A DNA stretch of 24,355 bases from NCBI GenBank assembly GCA_038131695.1, contig JAYPQA010000003.1, forward strand, positions 1 to 24,355, written 5' to 3'. Positions 17,398 to 24,355 of the stretch are shown in pieces. Below the pieces are notes generated by a model. The model ran no database searches. It saw only the letters and a list, made by a program, of their open reading frames with translations, and was not told the origin of the DNA. Position 1 is the stretch's first letter; every line of letters begins with the position of its first letter. This DNA comes from JADHLK01 sp038131695. GTDB lineage: Bacteria; Pseudomonadota; Alphaproteobacteria; Puniceispirillales; Puniceispirillaceae. A program made the position numbers and the translations under genes.

Positions 17398-19697
17398 CCA
17401 GCTCCCTGCATAAGCAAACGGTGCATGACAGCGCGGTCCTCCATGTCACCGGGGCGGCCCGCTATATCGATGATTTGCCGGTTCCGGCAGAGTGTCTGGT
17501 TATTGTCCCGGGCCTCAGCCCGGTTGCCCATGGCCGTATCCAGCGGCTGGATTTGACAGGCGTGGCTGCGGCCCCGGGGGTGGTGCGGGTGCTGACAGCT
17601 GCCGATATTCCGGGGCGCAATGATGTCAGCCCGGTCTTTGGCGATGACCCGGCCTTTGCTGAGGACCGGGTGCTCTATCATGGCCAGATCATCTATGCGG
17701 TGGTGGCGACCAGCATCCGGGCGGCGCGCGCCGCGATGCGTGCAGCCGTGCTGGAGATAGAGGAACTGCCAGCCATTCTGACGATAGAAGAGGCGCTGGC
17801 ACAGGACTCGCTGCTGGGCCGCCCCTGGCAGATAGAGGCGGGCAACCCGCAGGCCGAACTCGCGGCCAGCCCGCATCAGATAGAGGGCCAGATTGAAATT
17901 GGCGGGCAGGAACATTTTTATCTTGAAGGCCAGGCGGCCCTGGCCATGCCGGGCGAAGAAGACCAGCTGACGATTTTTGTATCCTCGCAGCATCCCACCG
18001 AAATCCAGCACAAGGTGGCCGACTTGCTGGGCGTGCCAAACCATTCCATCACCGTAGAGGTGCGGCGCATGGGCGGCGGCTTTGGCGGCAAGGAAAGCCA
18101 GGCCAACCAGCCTGCCTGTATTGCCGCGCTGGCCGCCCGGCTGACTGGCCGCCCGGCAAAGCTGGTCTATGACCGGGATGATGATATGCGCATTACCGGC
18201 AAGCGGCATGATTTCCTGATCCGCTATCAGGCCGGCTTTGATGATGAGGGGCGCATCCGGGCGGTGATTTTTGATCAGGCATTGCGCTGCGGTATGTCCT
18301 TTGATCTGTCCAAGGCGATAGCCGAACGGGCCGCGCTGCACGCGGATAATGGCTATGCGATACCCAATATGCAGGTGACCGCGCGCCTGTGCCAGACCCA
18401 TACCCCGTCCAATACGGCTTTTCGCGGTTTTGGCGGCCCGCAGGGGATGCTGGGGATAGAAGCGGTGATCGACCGGATCGCCCATCAGCTGGGGCGCGAT
18501 CCGCTGGCGGTGCGGCAGGCCAATTTCTACCCCGATCATGACAGCCCGGCGCATGATAAGGCCGCCCCGGCCAGCACCCATTACGGCCAGCCGGTCACTG
18601 ACGGGGTGCTGAACCGGCTGACGGATCAGCTGGCCAAAAGCTCAGATTACCACACCCGCCGCCAGGAGATTGCTGACTGGAACAGCCAGCATCAGATGGT
18701 CAAGCGGGGTCTGGCGCTGACGCCGGTCAAATTCGGCATCAGCTTTAACAAGACCTTTCTCAATCAAGGCGGGGCGCTGGTTCATGTTTATACAGACGGC
18801 TCGGTGCATCTCAACCATGGCGGCACGGAAATGGGCCAGGGGCTGCATACCAAGGTGCGCCAGATTGTGGCCCATGTCTTTGGCCTGCCGGATGCGATGG
18901 TGCGGGTGTCAGCGACCTCTACCGGCAAGGTGCCCAACACCTCTGCAACGGCGGCTTCTTCCGGCACTGATTTGAATGGCATGGCTGCTTTTCGGGCGGC
19001 TGAAACTATCCGGGCCCGCATGGCCGATTATCTGGCTGGCCAGTGGCAGCAACCTGCGGACAGTGTGCGCTTTGCGGATGGCAAGGTGCATATCGGGCCT
19101 GAGGAAATGGATTTTGCCAGGGCGGCGAGCCTGTGCTGGCAAGGGCGTGTCTCGCTCTCCTCTACCGGCTATTATGCCACGCCCGATATTCACTGGGATG
19201 CCGAGACCGGCAAGGGCCAGCCCTTTTACTATTTCGCCTATGGCGCGGCGGTCAGCGAGGTGGTGCTGGACCTCTATACCGGCGAGAGCCGGATGCTGCG
19301 CACCGATATCCTGCATGATGCCGGCCAGTCCATCAATCCGGCCATTGATCGCGGCCAGATAGAGGGCGGCTTTATTCAAGGGGCGGGCTGGCTGACCTGT
19401 GAAGAGCTGGTCTATGGCAAGGATGGGCGGCTTTTGACGCACGCCCCCTCCACCTATAAAATACCGGCCTGTTCCGACCGGCCGCTTGATTTGCGGGTGG
19501 AATTGCTGGCCAGTGAGGGCAATCTCTCGGCGACGATTCACCGCTCCAAAGCGGTCGGGGAGCCGCCCTTCATGCTGGGGATGAGCGTCTTTTTTGCCCT
19601 GTCAGATGCGCTGGCGGCGGCCGGACCCGGCTATCCCGGGCTGGATGCGCCCGCAACCGCGGAACGCCTGCTGAACGCGGCGATGCGGAACCGGTAG
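17394..19697 (+). CDS. xdhB: xanthine dehydrogenase large subunit (molybdopterin-binding)
   Basis: Molybdenum cofactor subunit that hydroxylates hypoxanthine and xanthine to urate. Intact, 767 residues. The N-terminus carries the small-domain motif GAARYIDDLPVP. The cofactor-binding motifs MGGGFGGKE (226-234) and FRGFGGPQG (343-351) follow, then the HLNHGGTEMGQGLHTKV segment, STGKVPNTSATAASSGTDLN, and near the end VGEPPFMLG, whose Glu723 matches the catalytic glutamate of the family. Phe and Arg positions around FRGFGG suit a purine rather than an aldehyde substrate. The start overlaps the xdhA stop by four bases and the stop TAG is followed directly by the xdhC ATG, so the three genes are translationally linked. 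Confidence 0.96.
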   Translation: MTSSLHKQTVHDSAVLHVTGAARYIDDLPVPAECLVIVPGLSPVAHGRIQRLDLTGVAAAPGVVRVLTAADIPGRNDVSPVFGDDPAFAEDRVLYHGQIIYAVVATSIRAARAAMRAAVLEIEELPAILTIEEALAQDSLLGRPWQIEAGNPQAELAASPHQIEGQIEIGGQEHFYLEGQAALAMPGEEDQLTIFVSSQHPTEIQHKVADLLGVPNHSITVEVRRMGGGFGGKESQANQPACIAALAARLTGRPAKLVYDRDDDMRITGKRHDFLIRYQAGFDDEGRIRAVIFDQALRCGMSFDLSKAIAERAALHADNGYAIPNMQVTARLCQTHTPSNTAFRGFGGPQGMLGIEAVIDRIAHQLGRDPLAVRQANFYPDHDSPAHDKAAPASTHYGQPVTDGVLNRLTDQLAKSSDYHTRRQEIADWNSQHQMVKRGLALTPVKFGISFNKTFLNQGGALVHVYTDGSVHLNHGGTEMGQGLHTKVRQIVAHVFGLPDAMVRVSATSTGKVPNTSATAASSGTDLNGMAAFRAAETIRARMADYLAGQWQQPADSVRFADGKVHIGPEEMDFARAASLCWQGRVSLSSTGYYATPDIHWDAETGKGQPFYYFAYGAAVSEVVLDLYTGESRMLRTDILHDAGQSINPAIDRGQIEGGFIQGAGWLTCEELVYGKDGRLLTHAPSTYKIPACSDRPLDLRVELLASEGNLSATIHRSKAVGEPPFMLGMSVFFALSDALAAAGPGYPGLDAPATAERLLNAAMRNR

Positions 19698-20669
19698 ATG
19701 GCAGACAAGCTGGCCAGCTGGACAGAGAAACTGCTGCAGGAGCTGGCAGCCGGGCGCAGCTGCTGTCTGGTGCTGCTGGCTGAGACGCGCGGCTCCACCC
19801 CCAGAGAGGCTGGCACGGTGATGCTGGCCGGATTACCGGATGACTCGCCGGATGACTCACCGGATGAATCGGGGAAATTGCTGGCCGGAACAGTTGGCGG
19901 CGGTGAGCTGGAATATCAGCTTTTGGCAGAGGCGGGCCGCTTGCTGGCCGGACAGCCAGACAGCTTTTCCCGCACGCGGCGCGATTATCCGCTGGGCCCG
20001 GCCCTGGGCCAATGTTGCGGCGGGTCGGTGCGGGCGGTGCTGGAAATCTGGCCGCCTGCCCAGCTGCCGGCCTTGCAGGCCCTGTTGGCAGACCGGCCGG
20101 GTTGGCTGGCCCATGGCGCGGCAGATAACAGCCTGCCTGCCGCGCACGCCAAGGACAGCCCGCGCCCGCCGGTTGCCAGCCAGCCCTTTACCCGCCGCGT
20201 GCCTTTCTATCTGTATGGGGCGGGCCATGTCGGGCGGGCCGTGATGGCGATAACCGGCGATTTGCCGCTGGATCGCTATTGGATTGATACTGCCGAGAGC
20301 CGCTTTCCAGCTAATATGGATGCCAGCATCACCCGCCTGGTCGCCCGCGATCCGGCCCATATTGCCCGCTATGCAGAGAGCGGGGCGATTCATTTGGTCA
20401 TGAGCTATTCGCACGCGCTGGATCAGGCGATTTGCCACCGGGTGCTGAAGCAGGATGATTTCTTCCGGCTGGGCCTGATCGGCTCAGCCACCAAGCGGGC
20501 GCGTTTTGAGAGCAGGCTGGCCGCTGCCGGCTTTTCAGAAACGCAGCTGGCCCGGCTGGTCTGTCCTATCGGGCTGGCCGACATACCGGGCAAGGACCCG
20601 GCCTTTCTGGCGCTGTCTGTTGCCGGGCAGATTGCTGTCTGGCTGGCGGAGCAGGAAGCCCCCTCCTGA
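19698..20669 (+). CDS. xdhC: xanthine dehydrogenase accessory protein XdhC
   Basis: Cytoplasmic chaperone that binds the sulfurated molybdenum cofactor and inserts it into XdhB. Intact, 323 residues. The N-terminal XdhC/CoxI segment reads LVLLAETRGSTPREAGTVML, then GTVGGGELEYQ and GPALGQCCGGSVRAVLE; the C-terminal Rossmann part begins YLYGAGHVGRAVMAI (about 170-185) and includes FFRLGLIGSATKRARF and CPIGLADIPGKDPAFLALSVAGQIAVWLAE. Between the two N-terminal motifs an acidic tandem repeat PDDSPDDSPDES is inserted in a loop where the family normally has a short turn. The ATG follows the xdhB TAG without a gap, so coupling is likely. The gene ends 10 bases from the converging deaminase gene. Confidence 0.94.
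   Translation: MADKLASWTEKLLQELAAGRSCCLVLLAETRGSTPREAGTVMLAGLPDDSPDDSPDESGKLLAGTVGGGELEYQLLAEAGRLLAGQPDSFSRTRRDYPLGPALGQCCGGSVRAVLEIWPPAQLPALQALLADRPGWLAHGAADNSLPAAHAKDSPRPPVASQPFTRRVPFYLYGAGHVGRAVMAITGDLPLDRYWIDTAESRFPANMDASITRLVARDPAHIARYAESGAIHLVMSYSHALDQAICHRVLKQDDFFRLGLIGSATKRARFESRLAAAGFSETQLARLVCPIGLADIPGKDPAFLALSVAGQIAVWLAEQEAPS
19836..19871 (+). repeat. 12-bp tandem repeat (three units) inside xdhC
   Basis: Units CCGGATGACTCG, CCGGATGACTCA and CCGGATGAATCG at 19836-19847, 19848-19859 and 19860-19871 are in frame and encode PDDS, PDDS, PDES. The reading frame continues unbroken on both sides, so this is an in-frame expansion in an acidic loop. Confidence 0.9.
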
Positions 20670-20678
20670 TTTTGGGCC

Positions 20679-22031
20679 CTAGCTGGCCAACAGCGTCAGG
20701 GCCGCCTGTTTGTGGCGTTCCAGCAGGGTGGGCAGATCAAGACTGGTCAGCTGGCCATCTTCCACCACCAGCCTGCCATGGATGATCGTGTGCCGGGTTT
20801 TCACCGGCCCGCAAAAGATGAGGGCGGCGACCGGGTCTGTCCAGCTGCCCGCAAAATCAATCATATCCCGGTCATAAACCGCCATATCCGCCGCATAGCC
20901 CGGGCTGATCTGGCCAATATCCCGGCGGTTCAGCACCTCAGCCCCGCCCCGCGTTGCCAGCCGCAAGGCTTCACGCGCATTCAGGGCAGCCGGGTCACCG
21001 CCCACCCGCTGCAGCAGCAGGGCCTGGCGCGCCTCTGCCAGCATATGGCCGGAATCATTCGAAGAAGACCCATCCACCCCCAGCCCGACCGGCACGCCGC
21101 TATCCAGCATCTGGCGCAGCGGGGCAATGCCGCTGGCCAGCCGCATATTGGAACAGGGGCAATGGGCAACCCCGGTGCCGGTGCGGGCAAACAGCTGCTG
21201 CTCAGCGCTGTTCAGCTTGACACAATGGGCGTGCCAGACATCCTCTCCCACCCAGCCGACAGATTCCGCATAATCGCCCGGCCGCATCCCGAAATTGGCC
21301 AGCGAATAATCGATATCCTCGTCATTTTCGGCCAGATGCGTATGCAGCCCCACCCCCAGCTGGCGGGCTATCTCGGCTGTTTCGCGCATCAGCCCGACCG
21401 AGACAGAAAAAGGCGAGCAAGGGGCGAGTGCTACTTGCGTCATCGCGCCCTTTTCCGGATCGTGATAGGCATGGACCACCCGCTCGCAATCCTTCAGGAT
21501 AGCGGCCTCCTCCTCAACCAGACTGTCTGGCGGCAACCCGCCTTTGGAAACACCGATGCTCATAGAGCCGCGGGTCGCCACAAAACGCATCCCCAGCTGC
21601 TGGGCCGCCTCTATGGAGTCATCCAGCCGCGCCCCGTTTGGATAGAGATATTGATGATCAGAGGAGGTGGTGCAGCCGGACAGGGCCAATTCGGCCAGCC
21701 CCACCGATACCGCGCTGGCGATCTGGTGAGGGCGCAGATTTTGCCAAATCGGATAGAGGCTGGTCAGCCAGCCAAACAGCGTCGCATTCTGGGCCGCAGG
21801 CAAGACACGGGTCAGATTCTGAAACAGGTGATGATGCGTATTGATCAGGCCCGGAATAACGATTTTACCAGCCAAATCGATCACCCGATCCGCGCTGTCC
21901 GGCAGGTCCTCTGCAACGCCAACAGCCTCAATCATGCCATCGCGGCAATAGATTGAGCTGGCCTGCAATTCGCGTCCGGCATCGTCCATGCAGACAATAA
22001 TATCCGCATTTTTCAACAGCAGGCTGGCCAT
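20679..22031 (-). CDS. 8-oxoguanine deaminase-like amidohydrolase (AtzB/TrzN-type family)
   Basis: Metal-dependent amidohydrolase, 450 residues from the ATG at 22031 (MASLLLKNADIIVCMDD), which has GGGGAAA upstream; an in-frame ATG 14 codons earlier lacks homology. The amidohydrolase ligands are His66 and His68 in NTHHHLFQNLTR, His232 in LHTHLAEN, His267 or His269 in WHAHCVKLN, and Asp320 in GVDGSSSNDSGHM. The HHHLFQNLTR and GVDGSxSND signatures are those of the group annotated as 8-oxoguanine deaminase or hydroxydechloroatrazine ethylaminohydrolase. With xdhABC, puuD and uraH alongside, conversion of 8-oxoguanine to urate (or guanine to xanthine) is the more likely role. It converges on xdhC with a 9-base gap and no visible terminator. 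Exact substrate is inferred. Confidence 0.85.
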   Translation of the reverse strand: MASLLLKNADIIVCMDDAGRELQASSIYCRDGMIEAVGVAEDLPDSADRVIDLAGKIVIPGLINTHHHLFQNLTRVLPAAQNATLFGWLTSLYPIWQNLRPHQIASAVSVGLAELALSGCTTSSDHQYLYPNGARLDDSIEAAQQLGMRFVATRGSMSIGVSKGGLPPDSLVEEEAAILKDCERVVHAYHDPEKGAMTQVALAPCSPFSVSVGLMRETAEIARQLGVGLHTHLAENDEDIDYSLANFGMRPGDYAESVGWVGEDVWHAHCVKLNSAEQQLFARTGTGVAHCPCSNMRLASGIAPLRQMLDSGVPVGLGVDGSSSNDSGHMLAEARQALLLQRVGGDPAALNAREALRLATRGGAEVLNRRDIGQISPGYAADMAVYDRDMIDFAGSWTDPVAALIFCGPVKTRHTIIHGRLVVEDGQLTSLDLPTLLERHKQAALTLLAS

Positions 22032-22279
22032 GTTTTTCCCCTGATTTTTGTGATTTTCCGCCAGAGCTGTCACACTAGCGAAAAAAAGAATTTGGGCAAA
22101 ATGAATAATTGATCAAAAATACGCCCAGTCATACCTCACCAAATAATTATGCTCAAACCCAGGTGAAGACGACAGCGGTCCAGGCTTCAGGATGGCGATG
22201 CTGACTTACGCCACCAGTCAATCTGCAGCAGTTACGGCTTAAGAAAACTGAACTCATCTGTGAAGATGACTTACCGTAA
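22032..22279. other. upstream region of the deaminase gene and junction to AT-rich sequence
   Basis: This stretch should contain the minus-strand promoter of the deaminase gene. On the minus strand TTGATC near 22113 with an A/T-rich element about 17 bases on is a weak candidate. A loose dyad TGGGC (22093-22097) and GCCCA (22123-22127) surrounds it. From about 22130 onward no intact coding frame is visible on either strand. Confidence 0.35.
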
Positions 22280-23099
22280 CAGGAGCGATTAACACAGCGG
22301 CGCAAATCACGCTATCGAGAAAAATACCATTGATGGTGAAGTCAAGCGGCAGCTGGAGGAGCACACTGGCTACTACAAAAAATATGGTCAACGCCACTAC
22401 CCTTGAAGTCGGGGGTCCCCGGCAGCTCAACATCTGATGCGCTGTGTCCAATAATTGGTAACCTCATCTTCAGCTCAGGAAGCAACTTCACACTCAATTC
22501 TGTAATTAGTGGAGCAGGTACATTTATTCATGATGGTAGCAATGTATCAACCTGATCAGCTAACAATACGTACACAGGAGCTACTTACATTAACGCTGGT
22601 GCGATAAATCGCATCGCATAATAATGCCTTGAGTAGCCACTGCGGGTACTGTTACCACCGTTTTATCCGATGGAGCCTTAATTTAAGCAACAACGTCCAA
22701 CGACCAACAGAGGCCATCACCATCAGAGTGGTGCATTTCAAACAATGGTACGATAAAGTAAGTGATTCAAATACCTCTCTGGCCTTGTTACCTTATGACC
22801 ATGGTGAAATCAAGTAGATTCTGGTTCTCGCGCAACCATGGATGTGGCTTCCGGCAATGCTGTGCTAACTATAACCTGACCTTGAATTCCGTCGGCACAC
22901 CTCATCGATCGCTATTGATTGCACGCCAACTGGTACTTTGGCGAAAACTGGGGCAGGCGCTAACCCTGATGGAACAAATACTTACTCTGGATCGCTTCTG
23001 ATGCGGGAACAGGTACAAGTGTTGACGATGACGACAAATGCCGTTAAAGGAACGCCGCCGTTTCTGCTACTGCGGTGTTTTAACGTTAAATAGGTGGAA

Positions 23100-23312
23100 C
23101 TTTACGTTCATCACTTCAGTTTACACTTAATTCAAACAGAGGAATTGCCCTTGGTTAAACCCGCTGGAACTATTAAAATATAGATGGTCCCACAACATAA
23201 GCACCTATGGTGGTATGTTGCAGGATCGAATAATCTAGCGCAAGTCTGCAGGAGATAAGTACATTGTTACTCTCGGAATTCCAAACGTATTCAGTGTACA
23301 GCAATCAGTGCA
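23100..23312 (+). repeat. PATR long repeat, copy A
   Basis: About 210 bases that closely resemble 24150-24355, offset by about 1.05 kb. Shared landmarks include TTTACACTTA..TTCAAAC, AGAGGA-TTGCCCTT, TGGAACTA, the 18-base GCAGGATCGAATAATCTA, TTGTTACTCTC and CAATCAGTGCA. Small indels separate the copies. Confidence 0.8.
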
Positions 23313-24149
23313 GGAACAGCAGCAAAATTATCAGGTCTTATAGTTGGAAGTTTACTCAAACCCATGTAAATAGCTGCAGAACTTTTGAATATTCTTTTTA
23401 ATTCAAACAATCTCAGGCGTAATTAATAAGTGGATCAGGGAGATATTGTTAAAGAGGACTCAGGAACTTTTTAACACTTTCTGGAAATAATACATAATTT
23501 AAATAATGAATAGTGGTTATCATTAATAATTAGTGCTGACAGTGGGTTAGGGCTGCCAGGTACATTCTACCTGGACGGTCATTTGACGTTTGTGGTGGTA
23601 TTCTAGAACAACAACTAGTTTCACTTTAAATTCACAATAGAGGAATAGAATGCCATCAATGATTTTCAGTTCTTACAGATCCAGGCACAAACTTAACTTA
23701 TGGAGGAATAATTGCAGGATCTAAATTTGCTAGATATTACTGGAACGCTTGTATTGTCCAGGAAATATCTGTCTGGTTCGGTTGGAATAAATTGGAACCT
23801 TAAATTTCATTTGAAAATAATCTTGGATCAGTTCAGGTCATTTGATTGAATGCAATTAATGTTTAATGATGGTAAATTGAGGAATATTACCGTCCTCTCG
23901 TTGCTCATGTGAATTCAGGTGTTTTACATTTATGAACAAATGCACGATTCCGTCCATAAATAGTGGTGCCAGGCGACAATTAACGGTGTAAGTGGTGGTG
24001 CGATAACTAAGTTAGGTACGAAACTTAACTCACTAGAATAATACCTGCAGCTTCTTCACAATAAATGCAGAACCGTGTTATTCAACTGACCAATTATGGT
24101 TGGGCGGCTCAGATCCAGCTACTGCGGACATTAACGATTAAATGGAACT

Positions 24150-24355
24150 TGTTACAATCAACATTTAATGATTTACACTTATTCAAACGAAAGAGGAGTT
24201 GCCCTTAGTTTAAACCATGGAACTAATGTAGATGGATCTACAACCTTAACCTATGGTGGGTATTATTGCAGGATCGAATAATCTAACGAAGTCTGGAGAT
24301 GGTACGTTGTTACTCTCAGAGTAAACACATACACAGAACCAGAACAATCAGTGCA
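24150..24355 (+). repeat. PATR long repeat, copy B (cut by the right edge)
   Basis: Second copy of the unit at 23100-23312, including GCAGGATCGAATAATCTA at about 24269 and ending at the window edge within CAATCAGTGCA. A more distant third relative lies between them at about 23610-23770 (CACAATAGAGGAATAGAATG and AACTTAACTTATGGAGG), so the underlying unit is roughly 500-550 bases with alternate units more alike. Confidence 0.75.

Larger units (their letters stand above)
22280..24355 (+). pseudogene. frame-broken PATR-type autotransporter passenger repeats (continues past right edge)
   Basis: No ORF longer than about 80 codons survives, but peptides in all three plus frames match autotransporter-associated beta-strand (PATR) repeats of secreted type V surface proteins. 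Examples: NLIFSSGSNFTLNSVISGAG and NTYTGATYINAG near 22460-22600; TGTLAKTGAGA and GTNTYSG near 22925-22990; FTLNSNRGIALG near 23115; SGTLTLSGNNTY (corrected) near 23460; LTYGGIIAGS near 23700; LTYGG then IIAGSNNLTKSGDG near 24250-24300. The pattern fits a beta-helix passenger exported through the outer membrane. Neither a signal peptide nor the C-terminal beta-barrel is in the window. Frame breaks occur every few tens of bases, so it is either a decayed gene or a low-accuracy contig end. It is much richer in A and T than the rest of the window. Confidence 0.65.

Noticed and set aside
17361..18581. 406-codon open frame antisense to xdhB
   Set aside because: xdhB is complete with all motifs; the antisense product shows no family features.
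20712..21956. 414-codon open frame antisense to the deaminase gene
   Set aside because: It mirrors an intact amidohydrolase with all metal ligands; its product has no recognisable domain and is a GC-rich shadow.
22254..22451. 65-codon minus-strand frame encoding a hydrophobic peptide
   Set aside because: No start signal or homology, and it is antisense to peptides resembling autotransporter repeats on the plus strand.
23100..24355. CRISPR array or transposon ends
   Set aside because: Repeats are hundreds of bases long, diverged, and encode beta-strand peptides; there are no short direct repeats with unique spacers and no transposase.

Overview
This window looks like a GC-rich alphaproteobacterial chromosome segment, perhaps marine and SAR116-like; the lineage is an inference from gene families and codon use, because no rRNA or other phylogenetic marker is present. 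It is tightly packed with catabolic operons (ATGA and TGATG overlaps) for sulfur amino acid and acyl-CoA metabolism, phosphate uptake, homoprotocatechuate meta-cleavage and purine breakdown. The last ~2.2 kb differs sharply: it is AT-rich, repetitive and broken in frame. No tRNA, rRNA, CRISPR array, insertion sequence or dedicated transcriptional regulator was recognised.

Layout. (1) 1-4430, minus: metY (O-acetylhomoserine sulfhydrylase), an alpha/beta hydrolase, and a FadN-type 3-hydroxyacyl-CoA dehydrogenase/enoyl-CoA hydratase that runs off the left edge. All three carry several apparent frameshifts. (2) 4625-6127, plus: a PiT-family phosphate transporter, also frameshifted, meeting a NUDIX hydrolase tail to tail. 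(3) 12183 down to 6096, minus: hpaF-hpaE-hpaD-hpaG-hpaH, which take homoprotocatechuate (3,4-dihydroxyphenylacetate) through ring cleavage, dehydrogenation, decarboxylation/isomerisation and hydration, followed by a glycerophosphodiester phosphodiesterase and the NUDIX gene. The ring hydroxylase (hpaBC) and the final aldolase (hpaI) are absent from the window. (4) 12409-20669, plus: a betA-type choline dehydrogenase, then uraH, puuD, xdhA, xdhB, xdhC. Convergent to these lies an 8-oxoguanine deaminase-like amidohydrolase (20679-22031, minus). (5) 22.1-24.36 kb: remnants of a PATR-type autotransporter passenger on the plus strand.

The purine genes form a coherent route. XdhAB oxidises hypoxanthine and xanthine to urate, XdhC supports molybdenum cofactor insertion, and the deaminase could feed oxidised guanine directly to urate. 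Membrane-bound, cytochrome c-tailed PuuD oxidises urate to 5-hydroxyisourate, which UraH hydrolyses. The later ureide steps (uraD, allantoinase) and a purine permease are not in the window.

Reading frames are intact from about 12.6 to 22.0 kb, but frameshifts are common in 0-8.2 kb and very dense after 22.1 kb. Most of those I could resolve are single-base changes in homopolymer runs, which suggests long-read consensus errors rather than true pseudogenes. Spans of broken genes below are reconstructed by joining frames by eye.
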